Positions 15,510-22,869 of a stretch of DNA of 26,731 nt are shown one piece after another. The DNA is taken from contig JBBSGT010000017.1 of the NCBI GenBank assembly GCA_038253825.1, forward strand, positions 1 to 26,731, read 5' to 3'. A program made the translations under genes and the position numbers. Each line of letters begins with the position of its first letter. The first letter of the stretch is position 1. The notes beneath the pieces are model-generated. The model made no database searches. It saw only the letters and a program-made list of their open reading frames with translations, and was not told the origin of the DNA. This DNA is from JACDET01 sp038253825. Lineage in GTDB: Bacteria; Patescibacteriota; Microgenomatia; Levybacterales; UBA12049.

Positions 15510-16931
15510 TTAGCTAGCAAATAATTGCTTACGTAAATCTTCTCGAGCATCATGAGAGATAACTTCCATAGCGGGGAGAATTTGGTTATTTGCAGTAATT
15601 TGAATGATATCGAATCGGTTTTGCTTCTTCGGATCTTCAAGCTCCATTGTATATGTTCCAGGACTGAGCGGCGTTGCTGAAGCAAACTGACCTAACGGAT
15701 TTGTTTTAAACGCACGGACCGGATTGCCTTCCTTATCTTTTACCTCAACAAGAATATTGGATAAGATGTTGCCTCTTGGATCTTTGACAATCCCTACAAC
15801 GACATTTGGGGTATCTGATACGTGTGGCAATCCAGCCTTTTTCGATCCATCTTGCGGGAGGTTCCGTACATGTTGTGGGTCTTGGGCAAGTTGTTGTGTT
15901 GGTGCCACTACATTTGGCGTTATCGTTGGAACTGAGGGTGTCGGCACTCCTTTTTGTACAGCCAACTGGTTCTTCAGTTGCGTTAATTCCTGTTCAAGCA
16001 GCTGCTTCTGGGTATGAATGTCTTGGATCTGTTTTGAAAGAGTTTCTACTTTCTGATGAGCGGCTTCGTGTACTGGTGGCGGAGTATTTGCTGCTTCTTC
16101 TTGTTTCGCCTTTGTCAATTCTTGTTCTAATTGACTTTCTTTTTGCGCGAGTTCTGCTTCTTTTTGTGCCGCTGAAACTGGTGAAGTAGGTAACGGTTGG
16201 GTTGGTATTGCTGCCAATGGTTTTGGCGGTACCGTTGACGTTACTAGTGCTGGGCTCAGCGGAGGAGTAACGGCTGGGGACGATAGTGGTGGCAAAGGTT
16301 GCACGGGTTTTGGTACGGCTGGTGCAGGCTGTGCAAGCGTATTTGTAATTGGTGTTTGTACTATAGATGCCGCAGGCGCGGTTGTTGCTATAGGTACTGT
16401 TCTTGTCTGTGAGGGAATAGTAAGTGTTTTCAAAAACGCAGCTTCTTTTTTATCAAGATCATTTTTTATGCCTCCCTGGGACGACGTCAAAAACGCCCGC
16501 AATTTTGCTTCTTTTTCGTCCAGGTCATTACCTTTTCGTTTACTAGCCATTGATGCTGAAGTGGCTTTTGACTCAGCCTTTGTAAGATCTTGTGGCTTCG
16601 CAACAGTAATTCTGGTGAAGCTAAGTTTTCTCCCTTCTCTTTTGTAAACGTATTGATTTGGAGAGAACAACGCCTTAGCAAAGTTACTGGTCATTACGTC
16701 TATCGGTCTCCCATCAACCGGAACGAAAGCGATAAGGACACCACTTCCACCAAAGAGGGGAATGAGCACAAATTTCGCAATCATCCAAAAGACTGTATTG
16801 GGGATGACATAATAACAAATTACAGCCATGATAACACCGACCGCGACATAACCAAATTGCTTAACGGTCATTGTACCGATTAGTTTAAACTGAAAGCCTG
16901 TAACATCCTGCGGGATTGGGTGCTGGTCCAT
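15510..16931 (-). CDS. PrgI/VirB3-like T4SS protein with coiled coil and beta C-terminal domain
   Basis: The 473 residues start with a PrgI-type N-terminus (MDQHPIPQDVTGFQFKLIG). Two transmembrane helices (about 24-45 and 50-72) and the DGRPID motif typical of PrgI/VirB3 proteins follow. These partner VirB4 at the membrane. The remainder is unusual for this normally short protein: a Pro/Ala-rich linker (about 165-250), a coiled coil (about 255-335), another Pro/Thr-rich linker, and a C-terminal beta-sandwich (about 375-455). The sandwich has the carboxypeptidase-regulatory/SpaA-like pattern VVGIVKDPRGNILSNILVEV and SPGTYTMELEDP. Its orientation relative to the membrane cannot be fixed here. 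It heads the PrgI-TraC-VirB4 block. Confidence 0.85.
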   Translation of the reverse strand: MDQHPIPQDVTGFQFKLIGTMTVKQFGYVAVGVIMAVICYYVIPNTVFWMIAKFVLIPLFGGSGVLIAFVPVDGRPIDVMTSNFAKALFSPNQYVYKREGRKLSFTRITVAKPQDLTKAESKATSASMASKRKGNDLDEKEAKLRAFLTSSQGGIKNDLDKKEAAFLKTLTIPSQTRTVPIATTAPAASIVQTPITNTLAQPAPAVPKPVQPLPPLSSPAVTPPLSPALVTSTVPPKPLAAIPTQPLPTSPVSAAQKEAELAQKESQLEQELTKAKQEEAANTPPPVHEAAHQKVETLSKQIQDIHTQKQLLEQELTQLKNQLAVQKGVPTPSVPTITPNVVAPTQQLAQDPQHVRNLPQDGSKKAGLPHVSDTPNVVVGIVKDPRGNILSNILVEVKDKEGNPVRAFKTNPLGQFASATPLSPGTYTMELEDPKKQNRFDIIQITANNQILPAMEVISHDAREDLRKQLFAS

Positions 16932-17147
16932 ATAATAAAATGAATAAATTCAATGTACGAACCATCTAATCATAAAGGAATATTATTCTTTACGAAATGA
17001 ATAGAGGTATTCGTACCACAATTAATAAGATGACATTAACTACTGTCTTCTATTGCTAAAAGTGTATAACGTGAAAAATTTGATTGCAACCCCAACAAAG
17101 TGTGTCAAACGGCATTAAAAATGAGGGTTCTTGTGAAAAGAAAATAA
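16932..17147 (-). promoter_or_regulatory. Spacer before the PrgI gene with possible promoter and inverted repeat
   Basis: This 216-bp gap between the pilin genes and the PrgI gene holds no supported gene. On the minus strand there is a possible promoter, TTGCAA (17084-17089), 17 bp, TACACT (17061-17066), which would leave a leader of about 120 nt. A 7-bp inverted repeat, GTACGAA (16955-16961) and TTCGTAC (17010-17016), lies in that leader and could be a regulatory element. No terminator with a T-run was found. Confidence 0.35.
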
Positions 17148-17540
17148 TTATTTACAATTACCTAAGCTAATTTTTTCAATACATTTTGTTCCGGTTGTGT
17201 AACTAATTACGGTAATAATTCCATATGAACTCAAAACTAAGACAAGTCCAATAATTGCGTATGTAATTGTGGCTCGCGCTGTTTGTACTTGCTTCGGATC
17301 TCCTCCTGATCTGACAAAAAGGATTCCGGCATAGATAAACAGGATTAATGCTACTGAACTGAGAAAAATTAAGGCTGCATTAATGAGATTGCTGAAAATA
17401 ATGGGAAGACATGCGATAGATGCTACGCCGCTTGCGTCTACACAGCCACCCCAGTCTGTCCCTTGCGCCTGTGCAGAAAGAGGGGTAATAAAAAGAAAGG
17501 CAAATACAAAGACGTAAAGGATAAAAAATAATTTTTTCAT
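17148..17540 (-). CDS. VirB2/TrbC-like pilin with signal peptide
   Basis: The 130 residues begin with a signal peptide ending near AQAQG (about residues 1-26). Two hydrophobic helices follow (about 48-72 and 88-112). The linking segment YAGILFVRSGGDPKQVQTARATITYAIIGL has the SGGD-x-x-x-V-x-x-AR pattern common to CPR T4SS pilin-like proteins. Cys residues occur in the mature N-terminal part (CVDASGVASIAC) and at the C-terminus (CIEKISLGNC). VirB2-type pilins form the extracellular filament or a small pore. A TAAAAT -10 lies 6 nt before its ATG. It is the third of three related genes, 63 nt downstream of the second. Confidence 0.8.
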   Translation of the reverse strand: MKKLFFILYVFVFAFLFITPLSAQAQGTDWGGCVDASGVASIACLPIIFSNLINAALIFLSSVALILFIYAGILFVRSGGDPKQVQTARATITYAIIGLVLVLSSYGIITVISYTTGTKCIEKISLGNCK

Positions 17541-17546
17541 TAGGTA

Positions 17547-17552
17547 ATTTTA
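17547..17552 (-). promoter_or_regulatory. -10 element of the third pilin gene
   Basis: TAAAAT on the minus strand lies 6 nt (TACCTA) before the ATG at 17540, predicting a leaderless mRNA. The -35 region is not clear. Confidence 0.45.
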
Positions 17553-17603
17553 GCGTAGCAAATCTCTAACAAAAAAAGCAAGAGGACAAAACGAAGAGTT
17601 AAA

Positions 17604-18047
17604 TTATCGGCCTGTACCTGTTATCGTTGGTAAAACGAGGTTTGAAAGACTTAATCCGAAGAATTGGAGTACTACGTTAAGAATAAAGAAGGATAAGAAT
17701 GCAATAACCAAACCAACGATAGCAGCAGTAATAGTTTGTCTTGCACTGTCAACTTTTGCTTTGTCTCCACCCGAGGTAATCCATCGAATACCACCAAAGA
17801 TAAGGAAGAACAGAGAAATAACGGCAGCAATAACTAAGATAAAAGTAACTGCGTTTCCGATAATTGAACCAAGATTATTTGCTTTTAAGTTACAAAGTGT
17901 TCTCAGCGTTGTTGCTCCGTTGGCACATGGATCAACACTTGCTCCTCCTCCGCCGCCACCACCACCGTTAAATCCTTGCGCAAATGTTGTAGTAGTTATT
18001 GCTAAATATCCTGCTCCAGTGATGAGTGTTCCAAGAAGTTTTTTCAT
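17604..18047 (-). CDS. VirB2-like pilin with glycine-rich mature N-terminus
   Basis: The 147 residues have a signal peptide (about 1-23, ending TTTFAQG), then an unbroken run of eight Gly (NGGGGGGGGAS, about 27-36). A short Cys-containing stretch (DPCANGATTLRTLCNL) and two transmembrane helices (about 62-87 and 105-131) follow. Between the helices lies the shared motif FGGIRWITSGGDKAKVDSAR. It belongs to the same family as its two neighbours but has a distinct N-terminus and an extra hydrophobic tail (FFGLSLSNLVLP). It has the strongest promoter of the three. The poly-Gly tract could give a flexible surface-exposed segment, which is inference. Confidence 0.78.
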   Translation of the reverse strand: MKKLLGTLITGAGYLAITTTTFAQGFNGGGGGGGGASVDPCANGATTLRTLCNLKANNLGSIIGNAVTFILVIAAVISLFFLIFGGIRWITSGGDKAKVDSARQTITAAIVGLVIAFLSFFILNVVLQFFGLSLSNLVLPTITGTGR

Positions 18048-18056
18048 ATCTTAATT

Positions 18057-18086
18057 ATCATAAACAATTCTATTTTCCTTTGTCAA
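18057..18086 (-). promoter_or_regulatory. Strong promoter of the second pilin gene
   Basis: On the minus strand there is a perfect -35 TTGACA (18081-18086), an 18-bp spacer and -10 TATGAT (18057-18062), 9 nt before the ATG at 18047. It allows pilin expression independent of the first pilin gene, and the leader would be two or three bases. Confidence 0.65.
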
Positions 18087-18103
18087 TAGATCAATCTTGG
18101 CTC

Positions 18104-18424
18104 TTAAGAGCCAAGTACTTTGAATCCGAAAAAGTTGGCCAGTACGTTTACAAAGAAAAATGATGCAAGCGCCACAATAAGACCAATAATAGCATATGTA
18201 ATGCGTGCACGGGCTGCCGTAACTTTTTGTTTGTCGCCACCGGAAGTTGTCCACTGAATTCCTGCCCAAACAATGACAAATAGACAGAGAATAGCCGTAA
18301 TAATAATCATGATCGTTACTGCGGCTCCAATGACCTGGGAGACCTTTGAAAGGCCACCTGTGGGAACGCTACTTGGGGCCTGGACAGTCTGTCCGTTTGG
18401 GAGTGTTAGTGCGAGATACTTCAT
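18104..18424 (-). CDS. VirB2-like pilin-fold protein without signal peptide
   Basis: The 106 residues start at ATG 18424 (MKYLALTLPNGQTVQ). A longer TTG-started frame adds 13 residues with no supporting signal. Unlike its two neighbours it has no signal peptide, and the first 30 residues are soluble. Two transmembrane helices follow (about 36-60 and 78-102) around the shared loop GIQWTTSGGDKQKVTAARARITYAIIGL. It ends in FFGFKVLGS, close to the second pilin. The family match is clear. The missing signal suggests it stays in the membrane, perhaps as a base or pore subunit rather than an exported pilin. It is first in the cluster and diverges from the regulator. Confidence 0.75.
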   Translation of the reverse strand: MKYLALTLPNGQTVQAPSSVPTGGLSKVSQVIGAAVTIMIIITAILCLFVIVWAGIQWTTSGGDKQKVTAARARITYAIIGLIVALASFFFVNVLANFFGFKVLGS

Positions 18425-18506
18425 ATCATATTTAGTATGACAAAGTTTAGTAAAAAAAAGCAAGTGGAAGATTGTGGAATCTCACGAGAATCAGTACAAT
18501 AGAACT
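18425..18506. promoter_or_regulatory. Divergent control region between pilin cluster and regulator
   Basis: This 82-bp spacer separates the minus-strand T4SS cluster from the plus-strand regulator. It contains two direct repeats TTTAGTA at 18431-18437 and 18446-18452 (15 bp apart) and the regulator promoter at 18472-18500. It is the natural place for the regulator to control both directions, but no binding site is proven. Confidence 0.45.
18472..18500 (+). promoter_or_regulatory. Promoter of the STAND/winged-helix regulator
   Basis: -35 TTGTGG (18472-18477), a 17-bp spacer and -10 TACAAT (18495-18500) lie 6 nt before the ATG at 18507. This sets the start at ATG 18507 rather than the upstream GTG at 18474, which falls inside the promoter. 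Confidence 0.6.
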
Positions 18507-19835
18507 ATGTATGATGACCATTTTGTAGCGCAATTTCCACAAGATACTCGAGAGGCAGAGCTGAGGCAAGTTATTCGATATATTCGTGATGGAAGTTCTT
18601 GTCAACTTATTGGTATCCCAGGCGTGAGTAGAGCAACTGTTTTAGGTTTGCTCGTCTATAACAAACATGTCAGGCAAAAGCATTTAGGAGCATTTCAACA
18701 CGAGAGTCATTTTATTTCTGTCGATTTTTCAGAAATTCGAAATCGGCCACTTTTCGATGTTATGAAGTACCTCTTTCTTAATCTGACAGAATCACTTCGT
18801 GAAAGAGGCATGGCAGAAGAGAATAAAGCAGTCGGAGATATCTTCCGGGAACATCTCAAATTTCAAGACGAACTCGTCTTATTTCAAGGCTTTAAAGAGG
18901 CTGTTGACTATCTTGCGCTTGAAAAGAAATTGACAATTGTTTTTCTTTTTAACCGCTTTGAAGAATATGTTCCCAATGTGTCCAAAGAATTTTTTACTAA
19001 TCTGCGTATTTTACGAAGTCGAGCGAAATATAGATTTTCAATAGTTTTTTCAGTGAATCGGCCGTTGGAGGATATGCTCACTCCTGAGATTATGTCTGAG
19101 TATTATGAATTTATTGCAGGGAAAAGTGTTTATCTTACGCTCTCAGATACATCGTCAAATACTTTTTGGCACACGCATATCGAAAAAATAACAGGTGAAA
19201 AAGTACCCAAAAACATTTTTGAAACGGTTTTACAGTTAACTGGGGGACATGGGAAGCTCACGAAATTGTCGCTTGAAGCTTTTCTTGCTCAAGATAATAA
19301 ACAAAATGTAACCGAATCATTTTTACTTACACAAAAAACAATTTTGGGCGCATTACGGGAAATTTGGCAATCACTCTTGCCGGCAGAACAGGCTGACTTG
19401 AAGGAATCGTCATTTACCGATGTTGAGATTACAAGCTATCTGGAGGGCGTCGGACTTATTCAGCAAAATAAGATACAAATCCCATTATTAACAACCTATA
19501 TCCATTCGGAATCTCCCCAGATTATCAACGTGGCGAAAAAAATTGTTTATAACCAAAATACCGACACAATTCAGAAAGGAGATATTATACTCTCCGACCA
19601 ATTAACATCAGCGGAGTTTCGTCTCCTGCGCTATCTCTTGCAGCATGAAGAACGAATTACTGAACGCGAAGATTTAATAGATGTCGTGTGGGAAGGCAAT
19701 AAATCTACAGCAGGTATTACAGACCAGGCTGTTGATCAACTCATTTTTCGGGTAAGACACAAAATTGAAGAAGATGCAAATCATCCAACGCATCTCATAA
19801 CCGTAAAAGGAAGAGGCTTCAAATTTTCTTCATAA
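18507..19835 (+). CDS. Regulator with decayed STAND-like ATPase and OmpR-type winged helix
   Basis: The 442 residues start at MYDDHFVAQFPQD. The N-terminal two thirds look like an AAA/STAND NTPase with both nucleotide motifs decayed. The P-loop position reads IGIPGVSRATVLGLL, without the Gly-Lys-Ser/Thr, and the Walker B position reads TIVFLFNRFEEY, with Asn for the first Asp. The C-terminal 80 residues form an OmpR/PhoB-type winged helix (LTSAEFRLLRYLLQ, then ITEREDLIDVVWEG, a recognition helix in TDQAVDQLIFRVRHKI, and the wing HLITVKGRGFKF). So it probably binds DNA, with a sensing domain that may bind a ligand or partner without ATP hydrolysis. It diverges from the T4SS cluster and precedes the 950-residue protein gene, its likely targets. 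Confidence 0.75.
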   Translation: MYDDHFVAQFPQDTREAELRQVIRYIRDGSSCQLIGIPGVSRATVLGLLVYNKHVRQKHLGAFQHESHFISVDFSEIRNRPLFDVMKYLFLNLTESLRERGMAEENKAVGDIFREHLKFQDELVLFQGFKEAVDYLALEKKLTIVFLFNRFEEYVPNVSKEFFTNLRILRSRAKYRFSIVFSVNRPLEDMLTPEIMSEYYEFIAGKSVYLTLSDTSSNTFWHTHIEKITGEKVPKNIFETVLQLTGGHGKLTKLSLEAFLAQDNKQNVTESFLLTQKTILGALREIWQSLLPAEQADLKESSFTDVEITSYLEGVGLIQQNKIQIPLLTTYIHSESPQIINVAKKIVYNQNTDTIQKGDIILSDQLTSAEFRLLRYLLQHEERITEREDLIDVVWEGNKSTAGITDQAVDQLIFRVRHKIEEDANHPTHLITVKGRGFKFSS

Positions 19836-19848
19836 AGCTATAACTATT

Positions 19849-19865
19849 TTGTAAGCCTGTTGTAA
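19849..19865 (+). promoter_or_regulatory. Candidate direct-repeat operator (TTGTAA x2, 11-bp period)
   Basis: TTGTAA occurs at 19849-19854 and 19860-19865, 11 bp apart, about one helical turn. OmpR/PhoB-type winged helices usually bind head-to-tail repeats at this spacing. The site lies about 100 bp before the next promoter. The match is short and could be chance. Confidence 0.3.
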
Positions 19866-19928
19866 TCACAATATAAAGCACAAAAGAGAATCACCTTGTA
19901 CACTGCAGGCATGAGTATTGAACGCACA

Positions 19929-19958
19929 TTGACTGACTTTTCACAAAGCAGATATAAT
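19929..19958 (+). promoter_or_regulatory. Promoter of the 950-residue protein gene
   Basis: -35 TTGACT (19929-19934), an 18-bp spacer and a perfect -10 TATAAT (19953-19958) lie 6 nt before the ATG at 19965. This is the best leaderless promoter in the window and fixes the start at 19965, not the TTG at 19896 or ATG at 19911. Confidence 0.7.
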
Positions 19959-19964
19959 AAACGT

Positions 19965-22817
19965 ATGGAAAGTAATGTAGGATTACTCGAGAGAAAAGAA
20001 GCAGTACGAGAAGAGTACGAACCAAATACTCCCAAAGGTTCTGAGTTACAGCAAGAATTGGAACGTCGCATGGAAAGTCTTGGTCCTGCAAATGGACGTC
20101 CAGAGGTACCAGAATTTGTCTTGCGCAAAGAAGATAATTGGGAACAATTTGGTTGGAAAAAAGCAGATAAAGAGGAGGTCTTGGCTCAAATAAAAAGTGT
20201 TCTTGGGCTCGACGATACTTATGCGAAAAATGCCCTTGAAAATATCGTTGCCTCAAACACTTCTCCGGAAGATGCAAAACGACTTATTTCTAAAAGCATG
20301 TACGATGAAGCTTTTGGACATTTTAAGAAGCCAGAGCCGCAAGAAGAGTTAGACGCAGAAAAGCATGGTGGACCTGCTATTCGAGAGCTTTCTGATGAGG
20401 AAGCTGCAAAACGTGCCAAGACAGCGCTTTTCCGAGGTATGGGTATTAAAGAAGCTTATATTCGTCGCTTTATCCTTGCCAATGATTATAGACAAGAAAA
20501 TAAGCAAGAATATGATGATGTCATGCCAGCGGATTTATATGAGCTTGCGTGGAATCTCACAGTTTTTGATCAAGAAAATTTTGGTGTGAACGGTAAATTC
20601 CCGGTATTGCAATTGCAAGTGGAGCATAAAAACGACGAAGAAGGAAAGCCTATTGTGGAAGGAAGATATGTTGTTAATGAGTCAAATTTTATGCGCTGGA
20701 TTCGGTATCAAATCAATGTATGGTATGACATTGATACAGATGAGGTAACGGATTATTTTAACAAGATGGTTATCACAAAGAATCAGTATACCAGTGTCTC
20801 TCTGGGAACAATGCTCTATAACCATGAACGTTATTTTAAAGATGAAAATGGTCAAAAATATGATCAATTATACCAACAAGCTCTGGTGGAGCCATTGATG
20901 ATGATGTATATGCGTGGTTATGATATTGAATATAAAAATGTTATGGGAGATGAAGCAAAGCTCGCAGAAACCATAACGAAAAGCTTTTATCTTAACAAAA
21001 TGACCAGAAAAGCTTTCCAAAAATCCTTTCTTTATTACCAAACTACCCTTGGTGTTGATTTTGATGGGACAAATAGTGACAGCAAAATGGGAGAAGCATG
21101 GAATAAAATTTACTTGGCATATTATAACTTAGGTGATTTTCAAGAATTGCAAAAAGTACTCGGTAAAGATTCTGATTTTTTTACAAAAAAAGGAATGATA
21201 GATGCAATTACGACAGTTTATGAGAAGAAGTATAAAGCTACAGGACTGCCACTGATGGGAAAAGTTTTGGGGGAGAAAGAAAAAGACTTCGAAGCTGCTT
21301 TTGATGCAAATGGCAAGATATCGACAGAGAAAAATCGGGAGGCATTTATCCGCTTTATTAATTTTTTCGTTAAACCATCCAACGATGAGGATCTAATAGA
21401 TGTCGTCCGTGGAGCCTTGCGTAATTCTGTGAGTAGCTTGCTTGTCAGTAAAGAGGGCAATGAGGAGCGTTTTGACAAAGTAACGGTAGATGGAAGAGTT
21501 GAAGATGAGCACACTGTAGGCGTTGCTGAGCTTATTGCCTATTCTTGGCTTCGGATCTCTGGCGCAGCTGCGAAAAATGATATCAATGCCGCTGGATTTG
21601 ATGCTCAGTCTAAATGGCTGAGGACTGAAGCATATCGCCGTAAGATGGCAACGAATGAGCGTGGTGGCGGGTTCGGAAATCCCTACACAGTAGCCATGTT
21701 TAAGCAAGTGTTGGTTGATGTTTTCCGAGGTACGAATGTTGTCAATGCATGGAAGCACGACAAAAATGGCGAGGAAGTACGAAGACTTACCCCGCTTGAA
21801 GTAATGACGAATATGCAAGCGATCACCGGAAAATATGAAAAGGAACGAGAAAAAATACAGGATAAATTAGGAATATCTACCTCTGAAGAAGCAAAGAAAG
21901 AAGCTAAAAGACAACTTTCGGATCTGGATAATCTTGAGAAAGTTGATTACAAATTAATGGCTGGCAAACTAGAATTTGATGATAACGCGCTTAAGCAATA
22001 CGCACTTGATCATGTGAACCGTGCAAAAACTATCTATGATCAAATTATGACGGCGCATGAGATAGATTTCGACAAATTTACGGTTTATGATAGTGCTGTG
22101 CGGGGAGTGAGTTTTAAACGAGCAGAATTTCAAGCAGCAGTGCAAAAAGAATTTCTTACCCATCTACGCTATCTATTGGCGAGTTATGACAAGTTAAATT
22201 TTAATATGGACGTTCGTTCACAGGTTTTTACGGGACGTGATGAGAAAGGTAAAGATACGTGGAAATATGAGACGATGCCACTGGGGCAGGCGATTTTTGG
22301 ACATCTGATTCTTGATGTCCCTTTATTCCGTAAAAAGGCAAAAGATATAACTGAAGAGGATAAAGAGAAAGGCTATAAGAGAAAAGGACTATATCTCGTT
22401 GACCGCGACGGAAAACATGTCATTGATTACGACAAGGTACAATCCTCAGAAGGAAAAACATATGCATGGAAACAATGGGCACTGATGAAATTAGGTGCTG
22501 ATATGTGGACGCATATTGACCGACATAGTAGAGATCCTGCGTACGGCATCGCGCATTATATTGACATTATTGAAGCACTGGAATCAATTCCTGGTGAAGT
22601 ATTCGGGGATGAAACAGATATGCGCAAGTCCCGAGTGACCAAATCATTTTTTAGCCACGAGCAAATGAAATGGCTGCGGAGAATATCAGGGACAACCGAC
22701 TTCAAATTATTTACGAAAGCGATTCTCACGGATATCTTTCAGTCAAAACACCGAAAAGAAGGACTCTTTAGTGAGTCAGCAAATACGTTCCTCGGGGCTA
22801 TCTTTAAGGGATATTAA
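19965..22817 (+). CDS. Large soluble protein of unknown function beside T4SS genes
   Basis: Not recognised. The 950 residues are highly charged and mostly helical, with no signal peptide, transmembrane segment or nucleotide-binding motif that I can see. The N-terminal 130 residues are rich in Glu/Lys with heptad-like stretches. The rest alternates helical blocks with aromatic-rich segments (for example MRWIRYQINVWYDIDTDE and YAWKQWALMKLGADMWTHID). The promoter sets the start at MESNVGLLERKE; an upstream in-frame ATG would add 18 residues. It lies between the regulator and the convergent trbL-like gene, 53 bp from the latter's stop. It may be a T4SS substrate, scaffold or cytoplasmic factor. 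That is inference from position only. Confidence 0.75.
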   Translation: MESNVGLLERKEAVREEYEPNTPKGSELQQELERRMESLGPANGRPEVPEFVLRKEDNWEQFGWKKADKEEVLAQIKSVLGLDDTYAKNALENIVASNTSPEDAKRLISKSMYDEAFGHFKKPEPQEELDAEKHGGPAIRELSDEEAAKRAKTALFRGMGIKEAYIRRFILANDYRQENKQEYDDVMPADLYELAWNLTVFDQENFGVNGKFPVLQLQVEHKNDEEGKPIVEGRYVVNESNFMRWIRYQINVWYDIDTDEVTDYFNKMVITKNQYTSVSLGTMLYNHERYFKDENGQKYDQLYQQALVEPLMMMYMRGYDIEYKNVMGDEAKLAETITKSFYLNKMTRKAFQKSFLYYQTTLGVDFDGTNSDSKMGEAWNKIYLAYYNLGDFQELQKVLGKDSDFFTKKGMIDAITTVYEKKYKATGLPLMGKVLGEKEKDFEAAFDANGKISTEKNREAFIRFINFFVKPSNDEDLIDVVRGALRNSVSSLLVSKEGNEERFDKVTVDGRVEDEHTVGVAELIAYSWLRISGAAAKNDINAAGFDAQSKWLRTEAYRRKMATNERGGGFGNPYTVAMFKQVLVDVFRGTNVVNAWKHDKNGEEVRRLTPLEVMTNMQAITGKYEKEREKIQDKLGISTSEEAKKEAKRQLSDLDNLEKVDYKLMAGKLEFDDNALKQYALDHVNRAKTIYDQIMTAHEIDFDKFTVYDSAVRGVSFKRAEFQAAVQKEFLTHLRYLLASYDKLNFNMDVRSQVFTGRDEKGKDTWKYETMPLGQAIFGHLILDVPLFRKKAKDITEEDKEKGYKRKGLYLVDRDGKHVIDYDKVQSSEGKTYAWKQWALMKLGADMWTHIDRHSRDPAYGIAHYIDIIEALESIPGEVFGDETDMRKSRVTKSFFSHEQMKWLRRISGTTDFKLFTKAILTDIFQSKHRKEGLFSESANTFLGAIFKGY

Positions 22818-22869
22818 ATCCCGCTCTTTTTAAATTGTCGTTTCTTTCTCTCCTTGTTTCTCTCTTCCG

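Noticed and set aside
18474..18506. Upstream GTG start for the regulator
   Set aside because: This GTG lies inside the promoter (-35 at 18472-18477), and a -10 sits 6 nt before the ATG at 18507, so the shorter start is preferred.
19896..19964. TTG/ATG starts upstream of the 950-residue protein
   Set aside because: These codons precede a near-consensus promoter whose predicted start site is the ATG at 19965, and the extra residues show no conserved character.
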